Shown here: in pieces, positions 20,443 through 32,622 of the stretch
Numbering within the stretch: the stretch's first letter is position 1
Layout: every line of letters starts with the position of its first letter
NCBI GenBank assembly: GCA_023634235.1
Contig: JAMKCF010000002.1
Location: forward strand, 9,199,591 to 9,263,590
Direction of reading: 5' to 3'
Length of the DNA: 64,000 nucleotides
Source: Pisaster brevispinus
Taxonomy: Eukaryota > Echinodermata > Asteroidea > Forcipulatida > Asteriidae
Notes under the pieces: model-generated
What the model was told of the DNA's origin: nothing
Seen by the model: the letters and a program-made list of their open reading frames with translations, nothing else
The model's database searches: none
Position numbers and translations under genes: made by a program

Positions 20443-21164
20443 AAAGTAGTAAACATAACGCTATTATCGCTGGCCGGCATTGGTTTTTTTTTAAAGACCT
20501 ATATGTGACTCATTTGTTGTAAACTTTCAAGCTGTCACGATGGACTAGGTATAGAAGGTATACAACGACCAGGGTGTTATGCCTTTTGCACTCTACAGCT
20601 TCTTGTACAGGCCTTATGTGGAATATACATTTATTGCAGACATCTACAGATACGTATCTTATTTAGGTTGAGTCATGATATTAAAAACATTGCATCGGCG
20701 TGTAGCAGACAGAAGCAACCTCGACCGATTTATTTGACCGATCCGAGGAGTGATTCGACGGTTAAAAATGCCCGCTCAACCGGTAAAATTTCCCGGGGCA
20801 CATTAGTAAAAAAAATATTTCAAGTCACGATAATATCAGCCGAACAGAGTGATCGATTTTATTGATACGTGTTAAAGGAATCATCCAACTTGTTTGGGGA
20901 GGAGTACATTCATTCTTAGTCAACAGTTTTCAAAAATCATTATAAAGAAATTATAAAATTGTTGTAAATCATTGGGTTCTGGGGAAGAATACATTCATTC
21001 CAATCCTAAAGGGATAGTACGCCATCCTCAATTGTTTTCAAGAAACAGACTCTATACAGAGATTTACAACATCAGTGTGTGGAAGGGTACATTAACTCCA
21101 ATCCCCCAGTTTTCAAGAAACACATCACAAGAAAACGATACTTCTTTAATTGTTGGAATTATAC
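20443..21164. other. Spacer with short local repeats, no gene
   Basis: The word gagtacattcattc (20900) recurs as gaatacattcattcc (20989), and aattgttttcaagaaaca (21029) as cagttttcaagaaacaca (21107). This suggests an old, degraded tandem of about 100 bp units. No coding frame was recognised. Confidence 0.45.
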
Positions 21165-21259
21165 AGTTACATCCAACCGTTCATTGCTTCAAATAGCATG
21201 CTTTATTATAAAGTTACATCCAACCGTTCATTGCTTCAAGTAGCATGCTTTATTATAAA
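21165..21259. repeat. 47-bp tandem duplication, two copies
   Basis: The unit agttacatccaaccgttcat..gctttattataa occurs at 21165 and 21212 with a single A/G difference in the middle. The near identity points to a recent event. Confidence 0.9.
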
Positions 21260-21416
21260 GTGATAGAAAAGCAATCCATTTTGTAATCATGCATTCGTTG
21301 CAATCATCACATCATAATGGGGCGGTGCATCATTAGGAGAACGATGAGTTTTGGTTCAAACTCTCGAGAGAATACATATAGAGTTGGCATATCATAGTTT
21401 CGTTATTGTTGTTCTT

Positions 21417-21782
<366 letters not shown>

Positions 21783-22039
21783 ACATATAAACTAAAGCAT
21801 TAATCTACCATGCAGACGAATATTTTCATTCGAAAAAGTACTGCCACACGGGTTTTTTGAAAATGCGTTGTTTATTGCGGTTGTCGCATCAAAATAAGCC
21901 CGAATACACTTAACGAAATTTTACCGCTTTATTCGGTAATAAGAATTTATTGATATGTCAAATTTTTGTTGTATGGTGTATTTAATGAAAATGGGAATGA
22001 ATTTACTCTGGCCCGTAACCAGGGATTATCATTTTCTGT

Positions 22040-22262
22040 GTGAGTTGGGGGGGGGGGGATAAGAATGGGTGGGGGACGAATATGGCAGAAAGGGTAGATT
22101 CGCGCGATAGCGCCGCCCATTGCCCAGCGACGTGGGGGGGGGGGCGGGAGTTGGAAAATGTTTGAAACCGAAGGCCCCAAAAAATCGTGTGGACTTGTTC
22201 TGCTTCTTTATTTATCTGGGGGGGGGGACTTCCCCCCCTCTCCCCTCCCTTCCCGTTACGGG
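22040..22262. repeat. Cluster of poly-G / poly-C runs in a dispersed repeat
   Basis: Three G runs (22048, 22132, 22218) and one C run (22232) lie within text reading cccgtaaccagggattatca and cccttcccgttacgggcctg in inverted order. The pair gcccgtaacc / ggttacggg-like ends suggests a short element of about 260 bp (22010-22266). Confidence 0.5.
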
Positions 22263-22269
22263 CCTGAAT

Positions 22270-24633
22270 TTACTATTAAAAAACAAATGACCATGAATAA
22301 CTGCCCACTTTCTTTCAATACGAAAATTAGCTCGTAACAAAACCCATATCACACCTCTCCTTTAAACAAATGCTGGAAGGCTTTGTCGTTAATAATGCAT
22401 GGCCATAGATACAAGGTCGCTGTCGAGAATTATTTATTCATCATAAATTATGTTGAGGAGAGGAGGTTGAAAAAACTATATTTTTGCACATAAAAAGAGA
22501 ATACAATTACTGGAAAGTCGTGGAATGGTTTCGATTATTATACCCCAAATTAAACGAAAATCAAGAAAACATACAATTTGTAAGTAGCCAAATCTGTCTT
22601 TTACATAAATTCAATGCCCACGATGTATAACGGGTACCAGAAAAATGTTATGCATAGCTAGCCATGTAAAGACCATGGATTCCAAGAGCTGCTTTAGCAG
22701 AATAGCACTAGAAAATTGTCTGCTAAGCACAAAAGTAGGTTACCAGTCACAGGTGCTACATATTTGGGCTGGAAACGGGCTACCCTTATTCCAGTATTAA
22801 GCATATAGTTTGTTGTGCTTCTGCTTCGGTACTTGTTGTATTTTAATGCAGCCCTGTAAATATGGAGTACCGATACCCCGGTCCATATAAAGCTAGGCGC
22901 ACATAATGCCGAACACAATCAAATCTACTTGATTAGAAACAGTTTACCAGCTGAAATACCATCTGACTGGTTCCCTGCTACTTTTTGCTTAACAGAACAA
23001 AATTGCTTAGCACATTTTCTGTATAACGCCGTCGACAGTGGAATCTGTCCGACTTCACGCATGCAATCGGTGTGCACGTGCTTAGCAATTATTTTATTAG
23101 TAGTTTGAACTTCAACCCCAGTAGTTTTTGCAAAAGAGTTTGTAAAATGCTTAATTATGTTCATTATACAAGTAGTCATGATCCACGCAGCTAGAACGTT
23201 AATGTAATTTAAGGGTAAAGCAGTGGCAGCAACACGAATAATTGCATTATATGCCTTACGAAACACGACTTGACAGTTCTTCGCCGTTTAATTACGATAT
23301 GAAGGATACGTAAACCGCTTTTTGTGGACAGGGATTGTCTATGGCTGGTTGGGGAGAAAAAACTTCTAAAGAAAGTGTCATTGTATAGATAGTTCTCGTG
23401 TACGCCATCTTTACGGGCTACTTCGGATAAGAGCCCCGTCAAACAGCCAAACTTAGTGGTTCACTGAGGAATTTTGCAAGTTGATACAATTTTCACGTGT
23501 CTCACGTGGTATTTGGAACAACGCAAAGTTGTGCGTTCGAAATGATTTTCTACCGTAAAGATGAGAACCAGCTGTAGCACAATAGCTAACAACAGACTGG
23601 AGAAACCCAGACACGATTTACACGACTTGGTTCAAAACAAGATGGCGTTCCTCAGTAATTATATTGTTTCTATCTCTATCTATCGCATTTTACTGTTCCT
23701 TAGTTATAATACAAAGTGTGTATATCTAGGCATTTACGTCAGGGTGCAAAAAATGGCGTCTCGATGATTGCGTTGTCTTTATCGCGTGTCATTTCATTTT
23801 ATTTATTTATTTATACATTTTTTTAAAATAGCGTGATAATAGAATGCAACAACATTCCCTGTGCATACTCATTCAAAGCCGGTAAATTTCATTATAATCT
23901 GACGTCAGGGAACCAAGCAACTTGACTCTGCCTGCAATATACTAGGGCACTATTAAACACGTTCGCTGTTCGCAGCACAGCGGCATTATAGCAATGCTAC
24001 GTTAAGAAGCAATTATAATATACACACACATAAAGTGAGCAACATAATTGTCTGAGCATTGTAACAAGGTTCGCTCGCTGGACCGTGCAACAATTCACAC
24101 ATTTAGACGAGCCATCTGATAACTAAGAGTCGGTTATTATTGGAAAAAAAGCTTGGCTTCAAGCCTCAACTTAACAAGCTTTAAAAACAAAATAAAAATC
24201 TCGTCAGCGACGCCACTAAGTGGCACAATCCTAGATACCAGTAAAAAAAGGAGAAAAAGGCGTTTAAAATTTAACGCTTTTTAAAATCAAGCTTTCCTAC
24301 ACAATTTCAGGGTATTTTCAACTAGTTTGATTACAGTGAAGACTTGATGCATTGAACTTCATATAATCATACGATGTTTTTTAATGCTTTTCGTCCTAAG
24401 ATAATGAGAAACAAAGTAACAAAGATGCGTGCTACAATGTGGCGTCGAAAATTAACGAAAATATACATTTTCCTTTTCACGAAGAAGCACCATCCAATGT
24501 ATTAGTACCTATTATGCGTGTCTGGCAGTTGGTGAAAATGTAGGTCACGCACGAGCTACACACACGATTAGTGCTTCTTCGTGGAAACGTTTTTTTCACA
24601 TTTTGAGGTTGGTGTGCGCCGTGTGTTGCAACA
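22270..24633. other. Spacer, no gene seen
   Basis: AT-rich with short repeat scraps (for example ttagcagaatagcac and gctaagcaca near 22695-22725, and a TATTTATTTATTTATA patch at 23800). Short open frames here lack codon bias, splice support or any recognisable domain. Confidence 0.45.
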
Positions 24634-24755
24634 GACCTTATGCACATGACGTCATTTAAGTTGGGCGCCCATTGGCCAATCCAGTGCGCGTGTTAAATGT
24701 TTCATCACTGTTTTACCTCTAAGACGGTGGCGTGATGACGTCAATGCATAAGGTC
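24634..24755. mobile_element. 122-bp MITE-like element with a CRE palindrome in each arm
   Basis: The left end gaccttatgcacatgacgtc and the right end, read on the minus strand as gaccttatgcattgacgtca, form inverted repeats of about 22 bp with one gap. Each contains TGACGTCA. The interior is gggcgcccattggccaatcc. A target duplication is not obvious (flanks read ca on both sides). Confidence 0.7.
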
Positions 24756-25011
24756 CATGGTAAACAATTGAACATCAGCGCTACGTCAAGGCGTCAAAAA
24801 TTGTCAGGTTCGGTACAAAGTTGCAAAGCCTCATTACCGTAAATAAAAAAGTAAAGCTCCCGAAGCGTTGAAACTTCATGAAATTGCAGGCCTCGGTAAG
24901 CTGTTTTTAAATAGGCCTATGTAAAAAACTGAAAACTGGGAAAAAAGTGGTTTTGTACACGGTGTGCTACTTCGTGGCGTCGGTGACGAATTGTTGTCTT
25001 ATAAACTCGAT

Positions 25012-25215
25012 CACAACAACAACAACAACAACAAAAGCAACAAAAAACACCAACAACACAACCACCACCAACACCAACAAAGCGAACAACAAAGACAAAC
25101 AAAAGATAAACACCCCAACACCCTTCCAAAACAACTAACAAACAAACAAACAAACAAAACACCCCAACACCCCAACACCCCAACACCCCAACAAACAAAC
25201 AACAACAAGAACAAT
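25012..25215. repeat. Compound (CAA)n, (CAAA)n and (AACACCCC)n array
   Basis: It starts acaacaacaacaacaacaac, passes through caccaccaacaccaac, then aacaaacaaacaaacaaaac, then four or five copies of aacacccc. The last combination occurs in reverse at 60330-60440. Confidence 0.9.
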
Positions 25216-27715
25216 AACAACAGCCAAAAACTGCTTATTTTTTGTTTTATCAAAACAAAAACAAATTACTTTCCGTACCATAAAAATACTATGGAAATTC
25301 TACTTGTTTTACTAGCAAGTTGATCAACTAACCGAAACCATTCAGCTGCACGTGTTGGGTAGGCAAGTCAACTGTCCACAAAATTGTGTAAATCATGGCC
25401 TATCGGCATCATGTTATCATAAATAGCGCAGCCATTGTGTTTGTCTCATGTATTAATCGATGTGACCAAATCGAGGCTGGTGGAAATTTCCCTCTTTCTA
25501 CTGCTTATTTTGTGCGCGATCAAGGTCAATTTTTATAAAGGGGTTTACACACAAAAATAACACCGTTAATAAATTACAGCGCACGAAAAGCATATCAAAT
25601 AACGAGTTTTCAGCCCAAACACTGTGCACTTTGTTAATTGCAGCAGGTTTTCTGCAAATGTTGAATTGCAAAGTTCATAAACATTATTATTTGTTGCTAC
25701 TCTATAGTTTACCGATCAACAGTAATAAGAGATTGTAAACATTCACTAATTATATGGGTTTACTGGAAAAACAGTTGGGAGTAAGAGTTTGAGGGTTGAG
25801 ACCTGAACCTCCCCCCCCCCATTCATGTGGAATGGTCCAGTCAAGGAATATGACTCCCCAGGTCATTACACTTTGAGAAAATGGCTTAATTAGTGTATTG
25901 GAGGATTGATGTAGTACCACCACGAGAACAAAGGCTAGGAAATAGCAATTGTGAGCAACTGTAAAACTGTGTACATTGTACAAGAAAATAAAAAGCGCTA
26001 GGAATAACAATTTGAGTTTAAAAACGTTAAGAAAAACTAGACCAGCAAGGTACAACAACAATTTGATTTACTCGTACAATATTGTCAAAACGATTAATTT
26101 TTCAGGTGGCTTTTAAAAACACAAATTTTGATTGTGAGTTTCTGATTATGAAAGGTAGGTGGCGCTCCAGAGTGAGGGGCAGAGACGTATGTGCGTATAA
26201 AAGTTGTTCAAAAATAATTCCCATGGATGTTTTTCTGTCCTTCTATCCGGAAAGGTTAATCAAGAAAAAATAAAATAAAAATAGAACACTTTTTTTCTGA
26301 AGTACAAAATGCAAAAAACGAGAAGAAAATTGGAGGCATTGTATAAACGCCACGGGGATCTTTTTCACAGTGGAGATGTTTTTCCCAGTAAAAGAAACAA
26401 TTCCTGAGTGTGTTATTTTGGGTGTTTTCTCTCCTACTGAAACAATACTGCGTAAAGGTCACGTGTGCGTTGCTGAAGCCCGTTACACGCTGTCTGTAGT
26501 ACAGAGAGTTGTGAACCGGTGAATTGAAGCCACGTTGGCTGCCATTTTACTAGTCTCTTTGCAATTTTGTAGGCCAATAAAAAATTAATAAAAAATTAAT
26601 ACTAGGATGAATCTGCGTTGAATGGAATTCATATTCTAATACCACTTCGTCTATTCAAAGTCAATTGGGGAGGCCGAAGCCTGATTTTGTTATGACACAA
26701 TAAGCACGGTAACTAAAACAGCATTGATGCGGTTCTGACGAAAGGACGCTATACACATTGCACAGTATAACTTTTATTATTTCGTGAGCAAATTATGATG
26801 GAGTGTACGGTATGAAGCCATTTGAAATTAGTTCGTTACTGAAAACACAGAGAATCAAAATTAACGTCTCAGTGTGTAAAAATAACACAAATGTTTTGGG
26901 TTGGGTTTTTGTGCAGAAATTGGTGCTATTTAAATATCCTTTAGAGTCTATTTTTGGTATCCATATGTGACAACAAATTATGGTGATGGAATTGTCAAAT
27001 TTTTTTATTTTTTATTTATTTAATAGTTTGTTCTTATTTACCTGTTTACAGTGATTAAGTGTTAAAGTAAGCCAATATGACTGGATACGTGGGAAAAAAA
27101 TCAAATGGAGGCATAGTTTTGCTCCGATTTTTTGTCCAAATTTTAAATGGCTATTTTTATAGATTCGAGAAAGTAACAAGCTTTCCTTCCACATTTAAGG
27201 TGTCGCACTTGTAAAAAAAAAAAAAAACCTCGACCCATAAACTAAACAATTTAATATTTTCGGGGGGGCGACGATATCGCCTTTCCATCCGCCATGTGCA
27301 AACAAATTATTTCCCGATGATGTACTGTGTGCATTGTCCGTTGCAAATGCAAAAGTTTGTTTATGTTTTTCGTTTTCAAATAGCATCATCTCTCAATTCA
27401 GACGAACAAACTGTCAAACAAAGAGGGGAGATCGTCTTAAAATATGGCTTAATGTTTACAATGTTTAGACTCGTTTCCGAGCTATTGCTACGGCTGGATT
27501 GCTACATGGACATGAGTCGACTAGGCTGCCCTGGGCAAGACCCTTATAGCAACAGCAGATGCCACCGCCGCCAGTTCCACATGGCATCGTTTTGGCTTTA
27601 CTAAGCAGTTTTACAAAGTAATAGTTTTTACCCAATGCTTTATGCATAAATGTGCAAGTTGAAGCCAAAGAACTGCCATATCATTTGGTTTTACCCTTAC
27701 ACCAATGTGTGTAGA
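25216..27715. other. Spacer, no gene seen
   Basis: AT-rich. A C run at 25810-25820, an A run at 27212-27226 and a patch near 27470-27590 with gctattgctacggctggatt, which shares words with 41730-41935. No coding exon was recognised. Confidence 0.4.
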
Positions 27716-27945
27716 GCCCCCCCCCAAAAAAAAAAAAAAAAAAAACACAAAAAAAAACACACACACACACACAAGTGTGTAAATGGTATAATACCGAGGA
27801 CATCCCATGCTGTGGACTTAGTTTTTTTAGCGACGTTCCCATTGGTTTTGTACACGAAACAAACCGAGGACTGTCCCCGATATGGTTTTTTTCCGGATCC
27901 CTATTGCTAAAGTCCTCGGTTTGACTGCGTAGACATGTTCACACA
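27716..27945. repeat. Poly-C/poly-A/(CA)n run followed by a 'cctcggtttga' repeat copy
   Basis: A C run, an A run and acacacacacac occupy 27716-27772. Then ccattggttttgtacacgaa and ctattgctaaagtcctcggt mark the same repeat as 17240-17345 and 5680-5850. The accgaggac / gtcctcggt ends are inverted to each other. Confidence 0.6.
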
Positions 27946-28002
27946 CCCAAAACACAAAACACACCCCCCTAAAAAAAACAATTTAAAAAACCAGGCAGCT
28001 TA

Positions 28003-28076
28003 CGCGGGTGGGATTCGAACCCACGACTTTTGCTATTCTACAGCAGATGTCCAGACCACCGAGATTTCCCTCTAGT
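28003..28076 (-). mobile_element. tRNA-like fragment (B box intact), not a functional tRNA
   Basis: On the minus strand it reads cgtgggttcgaatcccaccc, a perfect B box and T-arm. It is preceded by gcaaaagt and gtagaatag, where a proper anticodon arm and A box cannot be folded by eye. A similar fragment is at 57758-57832. Likely the head of another SINE family. Confidence 0.6.
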
Positions 28077-28079
28077 TAT

Positions 28080-30290
28080 AGAGGCAGTTCGAATCCTATG
28101 TTGCCTTATTACCTCTTTCAATCCACATACAATTCAATAAAACAATCATAATATTACAATTGTCTACGCTTTTGTGATCTAACGCTCTCCACAGCTAGTT
28201 TCTGCTGAATGTCTTCCTATTCGATTTCGTGAACGCTTTTTGATTGTATTTTTGCCTTGAAAACTGTGAGTATTTTTTCTTGATTGTGAAATCTTCCCCC
28301 GCTCCTTCAGGTTGAATGACTCCTACAAAGAAAGACCCTCTTGTACTTCACTCTCCTTGTTTTGAGCTGCCTCCCACTCCTTCAGTAAACACATTAATGC
28401 AAAACCTCTACTCTATCTCATCTTTTAAAATAACACAAATCCAATAACTGCCTTCGACATTTCTTGTTTAAACCGTGCGTAAAATGTTTGTGTGACAGCA
28501 GTCCCCATTACTTTCCAAATGCGTTCAGTAGTTATCTATACCCCACTTTATTTATACAAGAAGGCACTCTTTTAAAAAAAAAATGAGGGACTGTTTTTCT
28601 CATTTTTCAAACAAAACCAGAAGGGCATAGGGGCCTAAAGCAAAAATGTAATGACTGTTATCTTCAACAGTTGTATTTTAACATTAAGTACATGGAAACA
28701 AATATTACTGTCATTCTAAAGATGTTTTTATCTGAATGTAAAGCTTATATCAGCACCAAGAAATATGTCCATCTGACCTAAAGTCAAAGTTGAAAAATAG
28801 CACTGACCCCCCCCCCCCCCCAGCCACAAAACATGTACAATTATGAATGTGCACAGAATGCGTAACAAAATAAACCGATTTTCGTCGTCGTCAACGTTGT
28901 TAAAATCACTGTGGTGAATTTCTATAGCGAATTAAAAAGTCCACATGGGCACCAGGCTATCAGCCACAACCATAACGATACGACCGTGCCCTCTTGCAGT
29001 TTCGATGAAGCCGATTGTGCAATTAAGAGAAATTAGTGTTCATATCGTACGGACGTTTAGACACAAGAATGCATTCATTTGGGTATAAACCATGCAATCA
29101 GTGACATAACAAGTTTACAAAAGAGCCAAACAGCCCGGACTTCCTGCAAAAACGATTTGTACAAAGCTCAATGCAAGAATACATCAGCTCTGATATTAAT
29201 GTAGAGATTGCATCGTCTGATTTATATCAACTTTTGATATGATGAAAGGAGTACGTCTCAAAACTTGTTCAGCTGATATTTTCATTTACTGTTTAATTCA
29301 TGGGGAAATTATTATATGACCAGTGTAATAGCTTGCCTGCAAGAAGGGCCCATGAAAGTACAAGGTCATCCATTCTGTAAACAAAAGTTACATGGCCATA
29401 CGACTGTGATTGGGATGTAAGCGCCATCCCTATTTAAATATTCTCACTGCTTACGGAAATGTAATATTACGTTTTTGTTTTATTGTGCACTCCTCCCCAC
29501 CCTTTTTGTGTGTGTGTGTATAGATTTGACATGGAAGCCCGAACCATGATAAATCCCACAACCTTGGCTGATTCTTCCTATCCCATGAACACCATTTGTT
29601 TCGTTCTATCTCTGGCTAATAATAGCCTCGTTATTAAGTGGACATAGGCCTTGTGACATAAAACCCTCAAAAGGTCGAAGGTAAAATAAACGCCGACTCA
29701 AACGACAGTCAGTCAAACTGTTTTATCAATTGCGTTAAAATTTCCAGTTTTGATTCACGTTGATATTGAGCAAGGGTTTGGTAAGGGTTTAGTAAAGTGC
29801 ACTTTTAAGAGGGAAATTAACATTCATATTCCGGTCATTTCTAGGGGCACCAAGGCAATGTCCGGGAGGCAATTGCCCCTTGTTGCCCCTGTGAAGTGTC
29901 AGACTTGAATTGTGATTATTATTATTATTTTTTGTGCTCATACATAGAAATTTTTCCGTCTCAAATTTTGTGAAAGTTGAATTTGAAACCGCTTTTTATT
30001 TTAATAGACCTGACCATGTCTCGTTGACCCTGGCATTTTGGGGTTCTTGGGTTCCCCTTACAATGCTTTAACTTGTGAAAGAAACAAAATCTCGCACTTC
30101 CACAGGCCCAAGCGTTTGGCTCTATATATGGACAAAGTATTAATCACATAAACTGATAAAGGCAATGTGCTCTAGGCTGCATCTCGAAATCGCGATGGCA
30201 ATTTTCAGTAAGTAATTAGTATCTTCACTAGTTTATTTTAAAACATGTTCTTTATTTTTGTGTTGTTGTTGGGTTGTTGGTTTTTTTTCT

Positions 30291-30291
<1 letters not shown>
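28080..30291. other. Spacer, no gene seen
   Basis: AT-rich. It holds a C run at 28807-28820 and a scrap ggcaattgccccttgttgcc (29870) followed by an ATT run. No splice-bounded open frame was recognised on either strand. Confidence 0.4.
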
Positions 30292-30326
<35 letters not shown>

Positions 30327-30359
30327 TTTGTCTTTCTTTCTTTCTTTCTTTCTTTCTCC
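30288..30359. repeat. (TTTC)n microsatellite
   Basis: A ctttctttctttctttcttt array with one tttttgt interruption. Confidence 0.95.
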
Positions 30360-31493
30360 TGACGGTTAATTAAATCAACCCTTTTCGTTGAATTTGTCCT
30401 TGGTTTATTTTCTCTTTGAAAACAAGACGTTTTAGATAAATTTGACCTTTGAAAATACTCGTCGTTGATGTTTTTTTGTGAAATCTACACTTTTCGATTT
30501 TGAATGACTTGACAGGTTTGTTTCCCTCATAGGAGGCTGTACATAGACCGTTCAACAAAATGGACATAATGCCCTCGGTCATCCACAGTTCCTCTTCAAA
30601 CGTTGTTTCCTTTATTTGTTTTATTCGGTGGCGATACAAAAGTTATTGCATCGACATCGATGATCAATTTTCATTCCACGTTCGCTTCTCAAAACAGGAA
30701 CGGGAAATTAAATGTAATTTATTATTTTCTCAAAACAAAACTCGAAACGCCAGTGCCAAGCATCCTCAGAGATAAAGTTGTCTTGCACACTTTGTCTTGA
30801 TAACAATAAGTTTGAAAATTGTTATACTTTAAAGGGACACACCGGCTCCGTTAGGATGGATGACTATGATTTTCGCAACGCCTTGCTATAATATTATAAC
30901 GTTTATCGCCTTTGATTTATAGTGATTTGTTTTATAATTTCTTGTGTTGCGTTTTTTCCTAGTTCTTTGAGATGTTTTTAAACGATCTTTTGTTTTAGTC
31001 AAAATAGTCTGGTAACCATACTGAGCATTGCACGTTTAAACACCTTATTAACAGGGAACATGACACAAGATAGCCGACTAAAATATAGCAAGGTGCTTTT
31101 CTCAAGGCTAATAAAGTATTTCTAAAGAGTCAGACACAATTAAATTAAAAACATTAACATCTTATTATTTCGGTATCCCTCTAAAATATTGATTGCATTT
31201 AAATAAATCTACAATCGATTGATGGAAAATGCTTGAAAGATACTTGTTTGTGCAGATCCACGTGTCATTGTATGCTATACTTTACTCAGGGACGTAGAGG
31301 CCATTTAAAAATTATCGTTTCCCTCACAGCTTCGTGCCCACACTTCATTAATTTGAGAAATTATCAGTCAGAAATGCTTTCTAGGTGTGATGCCGAGCGG
31401 GGCGAGGTCATTAGAGAAAACATTGTATATTGACGAATATATCAATGAATACGTCTTGCCAGTAAAACGGTATCTGGCAATTGTGAATACGGA

Positions 31494-31637
31494 CACTGGT
31501 AAACAAAGGCACTGGTAAACGCAGGCACTGGTAAGTGCAGGCACTGGTAAACGAAGGCACTGGTAAACACAGGCACTGGTAAACGCAAGCACTGGTAAAC
31601 GGAAGCACTGGTAAACGCAGGCACTGGTAAACACAGA
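31494..31637. repeat. 16-bp minisatellite, nine copies
   Basis: The unit is cactggtaaacgcagg with small variations (acaaagg, gtgcagg, cgaagg, cacagg, cggaag). Nine contiguous 16-bp units fill exactly 144 bp. Frames across it read as a repeated CLRLPVPAFTS-type peptide on the minus strand; this is repeat noise, since 16 is not a multiple of 3. Confidence 0.93.
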
Positions 31638-32178
31638 AAGACCCTGAAGTAAAATACCAATAAAAATTTGTTAACAACATAATTTCGAAACTTAATTTCG
31701 AAAACTCATTATGGTTGGAAACAACTTGGTTCTGGAAGTTCGAATACGTGCGAGTCTTTCACTGTCTATTGTTGAAGTTTTCACCAGTGTTAAAACAAAG
31801 AGGATGGGATTGTTTTTTTGTTTTGTTTTTTAAACAGTAATCGTATTGTTCAAATAAAGGTATTATACAGGATTGTTAAGGGAAAAAAAACATAATTATT
31901 TAATTTCAGTCTGAAAGCTTACTGATTATAAAGTTCATTATAGAACCTTTGTTCTTCTTTTTCTTTTTTGTGTGTGAAACTTTTTTTCTGTAAAATGAAG
32001 TCATATCCGAAAACCTGAAGAAAAAAAACAAACAACTAAAACGCAGCAGCTGATTTCGGTTGTTATAACCAAAATTAAGGTCAACGTTGTGCATGTTTTT
32101 TTCTGCTGACTCACACACTGAGTTAAGGTCAAATTTTTACAGGCTTGCTTTTTCATGTATGGTTGATCACATAAAACA

Positions 32179-32238
32179 TGAACACTGTCTGCGACTAATT
32201 TGTGTAGCCCTAAACAAAATAGTCGCAGACAGTGTTCA
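32179..32238. repeat. 60-nt near-perfect hairpin
   Basis: Arms of 29 nt match at 27 positions, separated by two bases (CC). The left arm begins tgaacactgtctgcgactaa; the right arm ends tagtcgcagacagtgttca. It could be a palindromic mini-transposon or a small-RNA hairpin. The nearly absent loop argues against a canonical animal pre-miRNA. Confidence 0.8.
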
Positions 32239-32375
32239 CGTTGAATTCACACTTAATAAAAGAGAACGTTTAGTGACAACTCCATAAAGGTATTTAACAA
32301 CATGAAAAGGTTAAATTAGCGTTGTCAAAGTTACAGCTAGAACATGCTAGAATATGGCAACTCCTTTCTCATCAG

Positions 32376-32622
32376 GGCCCGATTTCACAGCCCTGCTTAC
32401 CATAAGCAAAGAATCGGCGCTTACGGAAGCAGGGAATTCCGTATTTTGTACTTCAAGCGTATTTCACTGGTTAGCGGGGAATTTTTGCTTGTTCGCGTGC
32501 GTACTCCACTTACTAGGCAATCTTTGCTTACAGCGCAGAAATTCGGTGCTTGCACAGTAAGCGGAGAATGGTGATCGTAAGCGCAGAATTTGGCGTTAAG
32601 CAGAGCCATGAAATTAGGCCCA
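32376..32622. mobile_element. MITE, 'gggcccgatttcacagccctgctta' family
   Basis: The left end gggcccgatttcacagccct and the right end agccatgaaattaggccca are inverted to each other. The interior repeats aagcgcagaa/aatcggcgctta words. It is related to 16886-17010. Confidence 0.7.

Noticed and set aside
28003..28076. A functional tRNA gene on the minus strand
   Set aside because: Only the T arm and B box are convincing; no A box or acceptor stem pairing could be built by eye.
31494..31637. CRISPR array
   Set aside because: Contiguous 16-bp units without spacers, in a eukaryotic sequence.
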